The position numbers were made by a program, and so were the translations under genes. Of a DNA stretch of 64,000 bases, positions 9,865-18,155 are shown one piece after another. Below the pieces are notes generated by a model. The model saw nothing but the letters and a program-made list of their open reading frames with translations. It did no database searches and had not been told where the DNA came from. Origin of the DNA: Lederbergia galactosidilytica (GTDB lineage Bacteria; Bacillota; Bacilli; Bacillales; Bacillaceae_C); assembly GCF_017873565.1 (NCBI RefSeq), contig NZ_JAGGKH010000004.1, forward strand, positions 124,001 to 188,000, given 5' to 3'. Positions within the stretch are counted from its first letter, which is position 1. Each line of letters starts with the position of its first letter.

Positions 9865-9913
9865 TTGACACTGAAGAGTTTCTCACAGTACAATTAAATT
9901 GAACACCGGTCAA
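9865..9913 (+). promoter_or_regulatory. Promoter and operator of the TetR gene
   Basis: TTGACA at 9865-9870, an 18-base spacer and TACAAT at 9889-9894 form a good sigma-A promoter. TTGAACACCGGTCAA (9899-9913), a near palindrome, covers the expected start point. A one-base variant of it recurs before the next gene at 10550, so it is the likely operator of this TetR protein. Confidence 0.7.
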
Positions 9914-9928
9914 TAATTGGAGGTCACA

Positions 9929-10507
9929 ATGTCACCACGTAAATCTGTTCAACAAGAACTAACCCGTGAAATGATTATGGATGCAGCAAGGGATTTATTT
10001 ATTGATAAAGGATACCAACATATCTCTATGAGGCAAATTGCCAAAAAATTGGGATATAGTCATGGAGCTATTTATTATCATTTTCAAAATAAGGCGGAGC
10101 TTTTTTATGCTTTAGTTGAAGACCATTTCAACATGCTCGAATTAGAATTGAAGATGATTATGGAAGAGCCATTGGACCCTAAGGAAAAATTACGAAGAAT
10201 CTTGCTTGGATTTATACGCTTTGGTTTAACTCATCAAAGCCATTATGAAATTATGTTTTTAATTAAAGATGAGGAAGTACGAAATTTTATTAACCAAGAG
10301 CCAAGCAAAACATATGAGGTGTTTGCCAATAGTGTACAGTCTCTATGTGATAAGTCCGTAACCATTCAAGAAATTTGGTCCATATTCCTTTCTTTACATG
10401 GCTTTGTTACCCATTATCTCCGTCATATTGTCGACTATGAGGATGTAAAGGAAATGGCAAAATTACATGTAGAATTTATTCTAAAAAATTTTAGTAACGA
10501 AAAGTGA
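9929..10507 (+). CDS. TetR/AcrR family repressor
   Basis: 192 residues from the ATG at 9929, which has GGAGGT four to five bases upstream; the frame is open to a TTG at 9917, but that lies inside the ribosome site. The helix-turn-helix is at about residues 20-55 (ISMRQIAKKLGYSHGAIYYH). The rest is the helical ligand/dimer domain of the TetR_C type. It sits just upstream of an NAD(P)-binding protein gene in the same direction, and both are preceded by the same 15-base operator-like sequence. I infer that it represses itself and its neighbour. The inducing ligand is unknown. Confidence 0.88.
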   Translation: MSPRKSVQQELTREMIMDAARDLFIDKGYQHISMRQIAKKLGYSHGAIYYHFQNKAELFYALVEDHFNMLELELKMIMEEPLDPKEKLRRILLGFIRFGLTHQSHYEIMFLIKDEEVRNFINQEPSKTYEVFANSVQSLCDKSVTIQEIWSIFLSLHGFVTHYLRHIVDYEDVKEMAKLHVEFILKNFSNEK

Positions 10508-10541
10508 AAGTTTCGGGTTATCACCTTAACTTTCTTTTTAT
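10506..10541 (+). terminator. Terminator of the TetR gene
   Basis: GAAAGTT and AACTTTC arms separated by 15 bases and followed by TTTTTA. It starts on the stop codon of the TetR gene and ends just before the second operator copy. It therefore separates the two genes into different transcription units. Confidence 0.55.
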
Positions 10542-10549
10542 CCTTTAAT

Positions 10550-10564
10550 TTGAACAGCGGTCAA
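10550..10564 (+). promoter_or_regulatory. Second copy of the TetR operator
   Basis: TTGAACAGCGGTCAA differs from the copy at 9899-9913 by one base (C to G). It is followed by the same kind of leader (AATAATTGGAGGTC). No clear -35/-10 pair is visible in the short gap before it. Confidence 0.65.
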
Positions 10565-10585
10565 TTAATAATTGGAGGTCTTATT

Positions 10586-11515
10586 ATGAAAAAAGTACTT
10601 GTATTAGGAGCATCTGGAGGAATGGGATATGCACTTGTTCAAGAGCTAGTACAAAGAGGAATCGAGGTAAAAGCATTTGCCCGTTCAGAACAGAAACTTA
10701 AAGCCTTATTTGGGCATCAAGAATTAGTCAAGATTTGCACAGGTGATATTTTCAATTTGAATGAGCTGCTCAGTGCAGCCGAGCAAGTTGACACAATTTT
10801 TCAATCAGCTAACTTACCTTATGAACAATGGGACGAAAACCTATTGCCATTTTTCGAAAAAATTCTCCAAGTTGCTAAAACCGTAGGAGCCAAATTAGTA
10901 CTCGCAGAAAATATTTATGCTTACGGAAGATCGATAGGTAGTAAAGTAACAGAAGACACGCCAAAAAGGCCCCATACAAAAAAGGGGGAAATTCGCTTAC
11001 AGGTAGAAAAACGAATAAAGAATTCGAATGTTCAAGCTTTATTTGCCCATCTTCCAGATTTTTACGGTCCTAATGCAGAAAATACGCTCTTACACATTAC
11101 TTTCAAAAATGTGATTCAACATAAGAAATCTCTATTTGTTGGTTCAAAAAAAGTAGCTCGTGAATTCATTTATACACCTGATGGAGCGAAGGCGTTGGTT
11201 AATCTAGCTTTACAAGATAAAGCCTTTGGGCAAAACTGGAATATTCCTGGATATGATGTGATAACGGGAGAAGAAATCCTCCAAATTATTCGCGAGATAA
11301 ATGGCTATAAAAAGCCAGTCTTTCCTATTAGTAAAGGGATCGTTAAACTAGCTGGCCTTTTCGATCCAACTATGCGTGAAGTAGTAGAGATGTTCTACTT
11401 AAACGAAGACCCCGTTGTGCTAGATGGGGCCAAATACGAAAGGGAAATAGGTCCTCTTCCCCGTACTTCCTATCAGGTGGGCATCAAACAGACGTTAGAA
11501 TACATGCTCTTATAA
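10586..11515 (+). CDS. NAD(P)-dependent epimerase/dehydratase family (atypical SDR)
   Basis: 309 residues. The Rossmann start MKKVLVLGASGGMGYALVQE carries the GxSGGxG nucleotide loop. A later stretch (ADLPDFYGPNAENT-like, near residue 165) and the ending are typical of extended SDR proteins. The catalytic YxxxK of classical members is not evident; the nearest block is ENIYAYGRS near residue 110. It is therefore an atypical member that may bind NAD(P) as a reductase or sensor. The ATG at 10586 follows GGAGGT, and the frame open upstream from 10550 crosses the operator. It probably forms a ligand-inducible pair with the upstream TetR gene. Substrate unknown. Confidence 0.8.
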   Translation: MKKVLVLGASGGMGYALVQELVQRGIEVKAFARSEQKLKALFGHQELVKICTGDIFNLNELLSAAEQVDTIFQSANLPYEQWDENLLPFFEKILQVAKTVGAKLVLAENIYAYGRSIGSKVTEDTPKRPHTKKGEIRLQVEKRIKNSNVQALFAHLPDFYGPNAENTLLHITFKNVIQHKKSLFVGSKKVAREFIYTPDGAKALVNLALQDKAFGQNWNIPGYDVITGEEILQIIREINGYKKPVFPISKGIVKLAGLFDPTMREVVEMFYLNEDPVVLDGAKYEREIGPLPRTSYQVGIKQTLEYMLL

Positions 11516-11526
11516 AAATGATCGTG

Positions 11527-11561
11527 ACAACAAGTGCTATAACAACCACTTGTTGTTTTTA
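11527..11561 (+). terminator. Terminator of the SDR gene
   Basis: A perfect 10-bp stem, ACAACAAGTG with CACTTGTTGT, then TTTTATTT. Its end touches the stop codon of the convergent GNAT gene. Confidence 0.9.
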
Positions 11562-12110
11562 TTTATTCATTCCCTCCCATTCACTTTCTAATAAACCATA
11601 AATAACTCGGTCATGATACTCCCCATTGAGTAATTCGTAATCTCTTATCATCCCTTCCCTTGTAAAACCTAATCGTTCTGGAATCGCCTTACTCTTAAAA
11701 TTTTTAGGCGCCACATGAATTTCCACTTTGTGCAACTGGAGATCGGAGAAGGTGTGTTCGATTAAGCAAGCACATGCTTTTGTTGCCAATCCTAGCCCTT
11801 CAAATTCTTTCCCTAACCAATAGCCAAGTTCTGTTTTTTTATTTCCCCAGTCGATGTACAAAAAGCCTATGGAACCAGCTATTTGTCCTTTGTACCAAAT
11901 CCCAGCCCAGTAACCATCATTTGCAGCTAATCTATTAAGCGATCTTTGGATAAAATTTTTTGTGTCTTGGATTTCCTTTGTGCTTGTAGGAAATGCTAAC
12001 CATTTGCCAATGCTTTCTCGACTGCTGTTGATTAAAGCAAATAATTCTTGCTCATGTCTTGGTTCTAATATGGCGATATATGTATTAGTATCTATAATCG
12101 CTTTATACAT
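11559..12110 (-). CDS. GNAT acetyltransferase, RimJ/RimL (ribosomal-protein-serine) type
   Basis: 183 residues of the Acetyltransf_3 group. Markers are RLAANDGYWAGIWYKGQIAGSIGF near residues 57-80 in the acceptor half, ELGYWLGKEFEGLGLATKAC (the acetyl-CoA loop, with G/A in the pattern Q/RxxGxG/A), HKVEIHVAPKNFKSKAIPERLGF and a C-terminal EGMIRDYELLNGEYHDRVIY. It resembles Bacillus YdaF-type proteins that acetylate protein N-termini or small amines. The true acceptor cannot be read from sequence. GAGGGGG precedes the ATG. Confidence 0.85.
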   Translation of the reverse strand: MYKAIIDTNTYIAILEPRHEQELFALINSSRESIGKWLAFPTSTKEIQDTKNFIQRSLNRLAANDGYWAGIWYKGQIAGSIGFLYIDWGNKKTELGYWLGKEFEGLGLATKACACLIEHTFSDLQLHKVEIHVAPKNFKSKAIPERLGFTREGMIRDYELLNGEYHDRVIYGLLESEWEGMNK

Positions 12111-12345
12111 TTTTCCCCCTCACCTTCTCTCAACTATGGCTATTATAACTTAAAGTTCCGAAAAAACTTTACATTTAATCCAATTAAAACACATAAATTT
12201 CCCAACTAAATTCGACAATATTTCCCGGGAAAAGATTATTCTCTACAAAATCATAACTGGATAGCTATTCTCGGTTATAATAATGAATAGTTATCAAATA
12301 ACTTTAATTTTCTACTATGATTATGATGGACAAGGTGATGATGTT

Positions 12346-13395
12346 ATGAGTAGTATTTTATCCATAAAAAATATTGAAAAACAAGATGGTCACACTATAA
12401 TCTTCCCTGCATTTAGCTTAGATGTTCAGAAGCAAGGAGTGCTAGCCATCCATACGAATACAAATGTGCGAACTGTTTTAATGAAAATGTTTATGGGGGA
12501 AACACCCATTTCAAATGGAAAAATATACGTCAATGGCGTTTCCATAGAATCAGCCAAAAAGGAGTTTTTCGCCTATGTAGGCTTTTGCAATTTGAATGAT
12601 GGCCTTTATGAAAGATTACGAGTGAAAGACCATTATTCCTTCTACCGAAAGCTATATCATTCTACTTTAACAATCGAAGAAGGACTGCGAATGACCCAAC
12701 TAGATATAAAGAAAAGTGAAAAGGTTCAGCAATTATCCTTATCTGAAAAACGGCGGATTCAATTTGGACGCCTCCTTTTTCAAAATCCACTTTTATATAT
12801 ATTTGAAGAGCCTGATCAAAATGTAGATTTGGAAACCAAACGAGTATTTATGAAAATCATACGTAATTTAAAACAACAGGAAAAAGCAATCCTAATCTTT
12901 ACAAGTAATATGGAATCAGCATTATCAGTCACTAATCAGGTATATCGGTTAGATGAAACAGGATTACAAAAACTCGATATTGTATCAGAGGAAGAGGAAA
13001 ACCAAGAAGGAAATCTCATAGATGAAAAGGATGAAGAAATTATTGTACAGCCTGTTCATTTCGAAAAAATCCCAACTAAGATAAATGATAAAATCGTTTT
13101 ATTTGATCCTCCTGAAATTGATTATATTGAAAGCGGACAAGGACACTCCCTTATTTATATAAAAGGAGAATCTTATCCCAGTATGTTTACTTTGACAGAA
13201 TTAGAGAAAAGACTTCAGCTATATGGCTTCTTTCGCTGTCACCGTTCTTATATTGTTAATTTACAAAAGGTTCGGGAAGTTATAACGTTTACGAGGAATA
13301 GCTTTTCATTAGTACTCATGGATGAAAATAAGTCTTCCATTCCATTATCTAAAAATAAAATGGTTGAGTTAAAAGAAATTTTAGGTTTGAAATAA
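12346..13395 (+). CDS. Fusion of a degenerate ABC ATPase-like domain with a LytTR DNA-binding domain
   Basis: 349 residues. Residues 1-220 follow the ABC ATPase layout, but the Walker A position reads IHTNTNVRTVLMK instead of GxxGxGKT. The signature is LSLSEKRR and Walker B is LLYIFEEPDQ. A charged linker (about 225-250) leads to a LytTR domain (IDYIESGQGHSLIYIKG ... FFRCHRSYIVNLQKV). It should not hydrolyse ATP normally, but may dimerise or dock to a transporter while binding DNA. It is directly upstream of an ABC ATPase and permease, so I infer it regulates that exporter. The ATG at 12346 follows AAGGTGAT; the longer open frame has no ribosome site. A TATAAT lies at about 12274-12280. Confidence 0.85.
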   Translation: MSSILSIKNIEKQDGHTIIFPAFSLDVQKQGVLAIHTNTNVRTVLMKMFMGETPISNGKIYVNGVSIESAKKEFFAYVGFCNLNDGLYERLRVKDHYSFYRKLYHSTLTIEEGLRMTQLDIKKSEKVQQLSLSEKRRIQFGRLLFQNPLLYIFEEPDQNVDLETKRVFMKIIRNLKQQEKAILIFTSNMESALSVTNQVYRLDETGLQKLDIVSEEEENQEGNLIDEKDEEIIVQPVHFEKIPTKINDKIVLFDPPEIDYIESGQGHSLIYIKGESYPSMFTLTELEKRLQLYGFFRCHRSYIVNLQKVREVITFTRNSFSLVLMDENKSSIPLSKNKMVELKEILGLK

Positions 13396-13544
13396 GGATG
13401 CATCCATCACTTCAATACTCCATTCACCCTACAAATAGCTCCTTTCATCGCGGATATAATGTCTGCTCCTTCATTGTTTATTATGATAAGGGCAACATGT
13501 TAAGAGCAAGACCTTACGAGGAGCTTGCGATGGAGGATGAACAA

Positions 13545-14393
13545 ATGGAGAACATTATTGAAGTAAAAAACATGGCTAAACTGTTTTCAAACCAAACGGC
13601 TTTAAAAGATTTATCCTTTTATGTAAAAAAGGGAGAGACATTTGGTTTCTTAGGACCAAGTGGATCAGGGAAAACCACTACGATTAAAATTCTTACAGGC
13701 CAACTAGCCCAAACGGATGGGGAGGCTCATGTTCTAGGTGTGACTGTTACAAAATTAAAGGAACCAGCTTATCGTAAAAAGATTGGTGTGTTGACAGATA
13801 ACAGCGGGCTATATGGACGTCTCTCTGTCTATGACAATTTAAAACTTTTCTGTGATCTTTACGATGTGCCTTATAGTCGAATCGAAGAAGTATTGCAAAT
13901 GGTTAATTTACAGGAAGCCAAGAAGAAAATTGTTTCCAAATTATCAAAAGGAATGCTCCAGCGGGTTACTTTAGCACGAGCCTTCTTACATCGGCCAGAG
14001 CTATTATTCCTAGATGAACCCACTTCAGCTCTCGATCCTGTAAACACAAAGCATATTTATCGTGGATTAGAAAGCTTGAAAGCACAAGGAACAACGATCT
14101 TTCTCACAACCCATGATATGTATGAAGCCGAAACACTTTGTGATCGTGTCGCTTTTCTCAATAATGGGGCTATTCAATTATTGGGGGCTCCTAGTGATCT
14201 GCGGCAAACATTTGCAGACCGTACTTTAACCATTGTGTTAACAGATGGTCAAGAGGAAGTTATTGAAAAAGGACCTAATGGTGCAGAAACCTTATATAAA
14301 TTAATGTCCGCTAATAAAGTAGAATCCATCTTTTCAAATGAACCTACACTTGGTGATATTTTTGTAGAGGTAACAGGGAGGAATTTAGCATGA
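13545..14393 (+). CDS. ABC transporter ATP-binding protein
   Basis: About 282 residues, DrrA/YtrB-like. Walker A is GPSGSGKTTT near residue 40, the signature LSKGMLQRVTLARAF near 138, Walker B LLFLDEPTSALD, and the H-loop TTHDM. Several starts are possible: ATG at 13530 (GAGGAG, 6 bases) and ATG at 13545 (GGAGG, 8 bases). I take 13545 because MENIIEVKN is the usual family beginning. The 150 bases after the LytTR gene are open in frame but do not resemble protein. The gene overlaps the permease by 4 bases (ATGA). With it, it forms an exporter of unknown substrate. Confidence 0.9.
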   Translation: MENIIEVKNMAKLFSNQTALKDLSFYVKKGETFGFLGPSGSGKTTTIKILTGQLAQTDGEAHVLGVTVTKLKEPAYRKKIGVLTDNSGLYGRLSVYDNLKLFCDLYDVPYSRIEEVLQMVNLQEAKKKIVSKLSKGMLQRVTLARAFLHRPELLFLDEPTSALDPVNTKHIYRGLESLKAQGTTIFLTTHDMYEAETLCDRVAFLNNGAIQLLGAPSDLRQTFADRTLTIVLTDGQEEVIEKGPNGAETLYKLMSANKVESIFSNEPTLGDIFVEVTGRNLA

Positions 14394-15097
14394 TTTTTTC
14401 ACTTAAACGTTCAATGGCCATTTTTCAAAAGGATTATAAAGATGTCATAAAAAACTATTTTGTATCTACGTCAGCCCTTATGCCAATACTTTTGGCTGCA
14501 TTTTATGGACGAATGGGTGTTGAAACGATTAGTGGGCATTATATGGTGTTTAATTTAACCCTTTGCTTAGTTGCTGCGTATGTACAATGTGCTTTAATTG
14601 CTGAGGAAAAGGAAAAAAACACTTTACGTGGGCTAATGCTTTCGCCAGCAAGTACTTTGGAAATTTTAGCTGGGAAAAGTCTATTAAGCTTTATCGGCAC
14701 AGCCATCATTATCCTTATCTCAGCCTTTCTAATAGAATATAAACCTATGGATCTAGTTGTGATTTCTTTGGCAATGGTCTTATCCATTTTGTTTTACATC
14801 GGCTTAGGAACATTGCTCGGCTTATTAACAAAATCTGTTATGGAAGCTTCTGTCGTTATTATGCCGTTCTTTGGACTATTCTCATTTGGATCAGCATTAC
14901 TAAATATGGCGGACAAGTATCCTTTTCTAAAAGTGGCGGAATATCTCCCAAGTGTCCAATTAATCGACCTAGCAACGGAAAGCCAAGCTGGTGCCGGTTT
15001 CCTAGATGTTTGGCCAAATCTCTTAGTCATTTTTGGTTGGGTGGTCGCTGTTTCTGCCTTGGTAATCACAGTATATCAAAGACGGATGGTTGACTAA
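14390..15097 (+). CDS. ABC-2 type transporter permease
   Basis: 235 residues with six hydrophobic segments (about 24-42, 52-72, 95-115, 120-145, 152-172, 208-228), as in ABC-2 exporters. The cytoplasmic loop EEKEKNTLRGLMLSPAS at about 68-84 is the conserved coupling region. The start overlaps the ATPase stop as ATGA, so translation is coupled. The partner ATPase and the LytTR fusion upstream complete the module. Related systems export antimicrobials, lipids or peptides; here the cargo is unknown. Confidence 0.9.
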   Translation: MIFSLKRSMAIFQKDYKDVIKNYFVSTSALMPILLAAFYGRMGVETISGHYMVFNLTLCLVAAYVQCALIAEEKEKNTLRGLMLSPASTLEILAGKSLLSFIGTAIIILISAFLIEYKPMDLVVISLAMVLSILFYIGLGTLLGLLTKSVMEASVVIMPFFGLFSFGSALLNMADKYPFLKVAEYLPSVQLIDLATESQAGAGFLDVWPNLLVIFGWVVAVSALVITVYQRRMVD

Positions 15098-15110
15098 TAA
15101 ACTTTCCCTC

Positions 15111-15393
15111 GGGGCTAGGACAAAAGTGTTTTCACCAAAGATAACCGAACTACTAAGTGCATATAACCCGCTTCGGAAATATACTTCACTTTCGGGGCGG
15201 CAGGTGATTCCACTGCTAGCGCACTCAGGGGGATCTCACCGATGCTTTTTCAACGAATGAGTTGTTCTAGTGCCGGCGTTGGTCACAGGACGTGACCAAC
15301 GCCGACCTCCCGCAGAAATTTACGTATATTCCTACGCTATGTTAATGCATTGTTCGTCTTTGATGCTTAACATTTACATTATGTCCCAGCTTC
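15111..15393. repeat. Long imperfect palindromic intergenic element
   Basis: The outer ends GCTAGGACA (15114-15122) and TGTCCCAGC (15382-15390) are inverted, 8 of 9. Further inward pairs follow: CCAAAGATAACCGAAC against GTTCGTCTTTG, GTGCATATAAC against GTTAATGCAT, and GGAAATATAC against GTATATTCC. Near one end of the interior is a perfect 13-bp hairpin, CGGCGTTGGTCAC (15274-15286) and GTGACCAACGCCG (15292-15304). The composition is richer in GC than the flanks and no coding frame is present. Short GGGACAxAA-ended intergenic palindromes occur in several Firmicutes as far as I remember. I read this as one copy of such a mobile repeat. Confidence 0.6.
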
Positions 15394-15488
15394 TTCTTGT
15401 TTTTTCACCCCAAACAAAACCAATCCATTTTCAGAAGTGATTATAGTATCATGAATGAAGAGTACATATGTCAGGAGGAGCTATAATC

Positions 15489-16859
15489 ATGCAAGATATT
15501 CCACAACTAGTTCAGCTACAAAGGGCTTTTTTCGATTCTGATGCTACAAAAGAGAAATCCTTTCGTTTAGAGGCACTCCACAAATTACGTGCTGGTATTA
15601 AACGCTATGAAAGAAAGCTGCTGGCTGCCTTACAAGCAGATTTACATAAATCAGCATTTGAAGCTTATTCAACGGAAATTGGCATTGTATTAGAAGAGAT
15701 TCGTTTTACTTTAAAACATTTACATCATTGGATGAAACCTCAAAAAGTGCGAACCCCTATGACCCATATTGGCTCGACTGGGTTCACATTTGCAGAACCT
15801 TACGGCGTTAGTTTAATCATTTCACCTTGGAATTACCCATTCCAACTTTCGATCGCTCCTCTAATTGGGGCAATTGCAGCAGGTAACTGTGCCGTTCTCA
15901 AACCTTCTGAATGGACTCCCCATACAACAGCCGTATTAGCAGATATGATCAAAGAGCTTTTTCCTAAAGAATATATTACCGTTGTACCTGGTGATGCTCA
16001 AATAAGCCAAGCTTTGTTGGCTGAAAAATGGGACTATATCTTTTTCACAGGCAGTGATGCTGTTGGAAAGATTGTCATGGAGGCTGCTTCCAAGGAATTA
16101 ACCCCTGTTACACTAGAATTAGGTGGGAAAAGTCCTTGTATTGTTCATCATGATACAAATCTTCCGCTTGCAGCTAAACGAATAGCCTGGGGAAAATTTA
16201 TGAATGCGGGGCAAACTTGTGTAGCGCCTGACTATCTCTATCTCCACGACAGCGTAAAGGATGAATTTATTAGTTGTTTTCATGAAGCTATCCATGATTT
16301 ATATGGGGATAAGCCCTTACAAAATCCCCATTACACTCGGATCATCAATATGAGGCATTTTGAACGTCTTCAATCCTTTTTAGTTAATATGGAAGTCATT
16401 TGTGGTGGGGAGACAGATAAACACTCCCTAATGATTGAACCTACTGTTCTGAACAATATCAGTTGGGAAGATGCCATAATGAAGGAAGAAATATTTGGAC
16501 CAATCCTTCCGATATTAACCTATTCACAAATTGATGACGTAATAGCAGAAGTTCGCCAACACCCCAAACCGCTAGCTCTCTATCTCTTTACAGATAGCCA
16601 ATCGATTCAAGAAAAAGTGTTGCGCAAACTTTCCTTTGGGGGAGGTTGTATTAATGATACTATCTATCATATCGCCTCACCGTATTTGCCTTTTGGTGGG
16701 GTTGGGCAGAGTGGAATCGGAACATACCATGGAAAAGCTAGCTTTGACACCTTCTCGCATCAAAAAAGTATACTGAAACAAACAACGCGCTTTGATCTAC
16801 CCTTTCGTTACCCGAATATGAAAAACGGATTAAAAAAGTTAAAGTTTCTCTTAAAATAA
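15489..16859 (+). CDS. Aldehyde dehydrogenase, class 3 type (YwdH-like)
   Basis: 456 residues, the usual length of the short ALDH3-like group. Features are ISPWNYPFQLSIAPLIGAIA (substrate/cofactor cleft), FFTGSDAVGKIVMEAASKEL (Rossmann loop), TLELGGKSPCIV with the catalytic Glu, and MNAGQTCVAPDY with the catalytic Cys near residue 240. It oxidises aliphatic or aromatic aldehydes to acids with NAD(P). AGGAGGAG precedes the ATG at 15489, and the ORF open from 15468 runs through that site. It stands alone, after the palindromic repeat. Confidence 0.93.
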   Translation: MQDIPQLVQLQRAFFDSDATKEKSFRLEALHKLRAGIKRYERKLLAALQADLHKSAFEAYSTEIGIVLEEIRFTLKHLHHWMKPQKVRTPMTHIGSTGFTFAEPYGVSLIISPWNYPFQLSIAPLIGAIAAGNCAVLKPSEWTPHTTAVLADMIKELFPKEYITVVPGDAQISQALLAEKWDYIFFTGSDAVGKIVMEAASKELTPVTLELGGKSPCIVHHDTNLPLAAKRIAWGKFMNAGQTCVAPDYLYLHDSVKDEFISCFHEAIHDLYGDKPLQNPHYTRIINMRHFERLQSFLVNMEVICGGETDKHSLMIEPTVLNNISWEDAIMKEEIFGPILPILTYSQIDDVIAEVRQHPKPLALYLFTDSQSIQEKVLRKLSFGGGCINDTIYHIASPYLPFGGVGQSGIGTYHGKASFDTFSHQKSILKQTTRFDLPFRYPNMKNGLKKLKFLLK

Positions 16860-17023
16860 TTAGCTACTCTCGTTCTTAGTAATATAACAAAGAATCGAGA
16901 CAATAAACTTGATATTTATGTCCCCACTGCTAATACAGTGGGATTCTAATATTACACTTCACCCCATACTATTTCTATCTGACAAAATATTATTGCATTT
17001 AAAACACTGTAGGAATATTACTC

Positions 17024-17872
17024 TCAATAAACCGTTCTTATTCTAAGACTTTCTAACTGTAATGCCTCGGAAAGAATACGAAAAAAAGCTTCATAGAATG
17101 AAGATTCATCTAGATACTGAAGATAATTTTCTTGAAGATGAGCCATTATTTCCTGCCCTGTGGCACAGTCAAAATGATAAAATTCAACAAGGGGAAAGTA
17201 GCTACTATTTCCTATCGGTATTAATGTTCCGACGACAATATCCCGTTCTTGAATAGAAGGAATAGGAGCGTCTCGGAGCATAACTTTGACTATTTCATCT
17301 GTTAAAAGATTCGTCACTCTCCACTCTTGTTGATGATATTGGTAATCAATACGATAAAAACTTGGTTTAGCCTTTTCCCATTCTCTTAACCAATGACAAA
17401 CAATTGGCGACCGGGATACATTTTGAGCAATGAAATGGTTAATATAATTTAAATCCTCACGATATCTTGCTGTATATAAAACTTTCGACCAAAATAAATT
17501 AAATTCTAAAGTATAAGATTTTTTTTCTGTTAGATTATAGCTTTCCACGAATTCCCTTATAATAGGCTGGGAAATGATATATTCCTCTCTTAATACAAAA
17601 TCAGTAAATTGCGTATATACATCGTCTAATAGTTCATTTCGTACTTCATTTGTAAGTGGATAGTCATGGCGGAACTTACTAGCGTTAGTTCTTGATTGAG
17701 TAAAGGCAACCACTTTTCCATCCCTTTGCTGAGTTGATTGCACGCATACCCTTCCCTTCCTAAAATGACATAACGGTAATGTTCTATACTTAGAGCAAGT
17801 TTTTTCAATAAATGTTCCCTTCTCTCTCTTTTTAAAACCTTTCATCTCCATGTCTGCGCTTTCAGTAACCAC
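17024..17872 (-). CDS. Unknown protein with Cys-containing N-terminus
   Basis: I do not recognise this protein firmly. The body (from about residue 50, DGKVVAFTQSRTNASKFRHDYP) looks like genuine soluble protein, with a C-terminal half containing FYRIDYQYHQQEWRVTNLLT and FPLVEFYHFD. The first 50 residues include CSKYRTLPLCHF, which might be a decayed SEC-C-like metal site. The start is uncertain: GTG 17872, ATG 17851 or ATG 17845, none with a good ribosome site. A second frame beginning at TTG 17808, with a well-placed GAAGGG, overlaps it for 60 codons. An N-terminal frameshift is therefore possible. The coding call is fair, the function unknown. Confidence 0.5.
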   Translation of the reverse strand: MVTESADMEMKGFKKREKGTFIEKTCSKYRTLPLCHFRKGRVCVQSTQQRDGKVVAFTQSRTNASKFRHDYPLTNEVRNELLDDVYTQFTDFVLREEYIISQPIIREFVESYNLTEKKSYTLEFNLFWSKVLYTARYREDLNYINHFIAQNVSRSPIVCHWLREWEKAKPSFYRIDYQYHQQEWRVTNLLTDEIVKVMLRDAPIPSIQERDIVVGTLIPIGNSSYFPLVEFYHFDCATGQEIMAHLQENYLQYLDESSFYEAFFRILSEALQLESLRIRTVY

Positions 17873-18016
17873 TATTCCACAATCTTACTATGATCAACTT
17901 TCTGATCAAGTGTAAAAATTCCATATATACTGTAAAAATCCATAAAAAGACAAAATCGTACCAAAGATCCCTTTAAAAAGTCTTATATTGTTATGAATCC
18001 TGAGGTTTGGGTCACT
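17873..18016. other. Intergenic stretch after the peptide gene
   Basis: No coding signal. A direct repeat of TGTAAAAATNCCATA occurs at about 17910-17945. I can assign no function. Confidence 0.3.
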
Positions 18017-18155
18017 TTATGCTTTCGCTGGTTTCTGCTCTACTCCAATTAACATTTCCGGTTTTTCGTAGTTATATCGATCAGATGCCGCCGCAGTGTT
18101 AGCTTGTAAGAAAAACACACAAATTATAATTAGGATAAAAATTGGTTTTTTCCAT
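18017..18155 (-). CDS. Small secreted peptide precursor, frame interrupted in an A-tract
   Basis: On the minus strand an ATG at 18155 sits seven bases after AGTGAGGT. In its own frame it ends after 18 codons. If the A6 run (18146-18151) had one A fewer, the reading would be MEKPIFILIIICVFFLQANT, then AAASDRYNYEKPEMLIGVEQ and KPAKA. That is a basic start, a hydrophobic core, an AAA/AxA-like cleavage site and a short polar tail of about 20 residues, about 45 in all. The same body frame can also be entered from a GTG at 18169 (50 residues), but without a ribosome site. It looks like a signal or bioactive peptide precursor. Either a slip/sequencing error, phase variation, or decay explains the frame. 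Family unknown. Confidence 0.5.

Noticed and set aside
13398-13544. N-terminal extension of the ABC ATPase to 13398
   Set aside because: The added 49 residues do not resemble ABC proteins, and good ribosome sites precede the internal ATGs at 13530 and 13545.
16923-16942. CCCACTG/CAGTGGG hairpin after the aldehyde dehydrogenase gene
   Set aside because: A 7-bp stem with no T-run on either strand; it may be a weak terminator, but the support is too thin to list.
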